A stretch of 64,000 bases of DNA from Arthrobacter sp. zg-Y1110 (lineage in GTDB: Bacteria; Actinomycetota; Actinomycetes; Actinomycetales; Micrococcaceae). The notes beneath the pieces are model-generated. The model did no database searches, was not told the DNA's origin, and worked only from the letters and a program-made list of their open reading frames with translations. The position numbers and the translations under genes were made by a program. This document shows, in pieces, positions 63,828 to 64,000 of this stretch (position 1 is its first letter; each line of letters opens with the position of its first letter). The stretch is taken from positions 2,418,001-2,482,000 of the forward strand of contig NZ_CP104272.1 in assembly GCF_025244865.1 (NCBI RefSeq), written 5' to 3'.

Positions 63828-64000
63828 ATGCCCTTCGTTCAGAACTACAACGATGACCTGCGCTTGGCCCATGTGATGGCTGATTCCGTGGATGACCAGA
63901 CCATGTCGCGCTTCCGGGCCCTGGATTTGAAGATCGAGACCAAGCCGGACTTCACACCGGTAACCGACGCCGACAAGGCCGCCGAAGACGCCATCCGCGG
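63828..64000 (+). CDS. hisN: Histidinol-phosphatase, inositol monophosphatase family (3' end outside window)
   Basis: The first 57 codons of a gene cut by the window edge. The N-terminus FVQNYNDDLRLAHVMADSVD and KPDFTPVTDADKAAEDAIR match the start of inositol-monophosphatase-type enzymes; in actinobacteria the copy after aroA-rsgA is HisN, which removes phosphate from histidinol phosphate. Start ATG at 63828. Identity as HisN relies partly on gene order. Confidence 0.8.
   Translation, partial: MPFVQNYNDDLRLAHVMADSVDDQTMSRFRALDLKIETKPDFTPVTDADKAAEDAIR

Overview
The window is chromosomal DNA from a high-GC Gram-positive bacterium, most likely an Arthrobacter-like member of the Micrococcaceae. 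The evidence is the fused 2-oxoglutarate decarboxylase/succinyltransferase (Kgd type), a SigR/RsrA pair, the 24-residue ribosomal protein bL37, a DUF222/HNH (13E12-type) protein, and the order argS-lysA-hom-thrC-thrB-rho-prfA-prmC-tsaC. I see no prophage, insertion sequence, CRISPR array or rRNA. There is one tRNA, tRNA-Arg(CCG). Genes are tightly packed, with many 1-8 nt overlaps and frequent GTG/TTG starts.

Layout. 1-1.7 kb: the end of a family-2 glycosyltransferase and a sugar-nucleotide epimerase-like gene. 1.7-13.7 kb (minus strand): amino-acid biosynthesis (lysA, hom, thrC, thrB), argS, and a termination block (rho, prfA, prmC, tsaC). 13.9-16.7 kb: a three-gene flavin electron-transfer operon made of an FMN-binding lipoprotein, ApbE and an RnfD/NqrB-like membrane protein fused to a ferredoxin reductase. 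17-19 kb: the HNH protein, then the tRNA. 20-27 kb: a TetR regulator, a complete Liv-type ABC transporter and a divergent SDR/MaoC pair, linked by three copies of one palindromic operator. 27-33.3 kb: a GlxA/AraC regulator, a 47-residue membrane protein, a WYL regulator and HrpA helicase. 33.4-41.2 kb: HIT protein, sulfurtransferase, MBL hydrolase, Zur, ZnuABC and two CNNM/CorC membrane proteins. 41.7-46.2 kb: kgd and a degenerate SGNH protein. 46.4-52.6 kb: a peptide-type ABC transporter. 52.9-59.2 kb: a valine-catabolic operon (mmsA, 3-hydroxyisobutyryl-CoA hydrolase, mmsB, echA), a MarR regulator and an acyl-CoA dehydrogenase. 59.3-64 kb: bL37, rsrA-sigR, DoxX, aroA, rsgA and the start of hisN.

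How the parts work together. The flavin operon would carry electrons from NAD(P)H across the membrane to an FMN covalently held on a lipoprotein, with ApbE attaching the FMN. The TetR/Liv/SDR/MaoC genes form a likely regulon for uptake and CoA-linked breakdown of an unidentified acid or amino acid. The MarR regulator sits between the valine operon and the acyl-CoA dehydrogenase, and a 21-nt sequence shared by both control regions suggests joint regulation. Zur with a candidate Zur box controls zinc import. sigR carries a textbook SigR-type promoter and is probably autoregulated.

The best candidates for new biology are the flavin operon (with an ApbE lacking an export signal), the three-site TetR regulon, the shared 21-nt element, and the SGNH protein that has lost its catalytic residues. 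All function calls come from reading the sequence; no database search was run.
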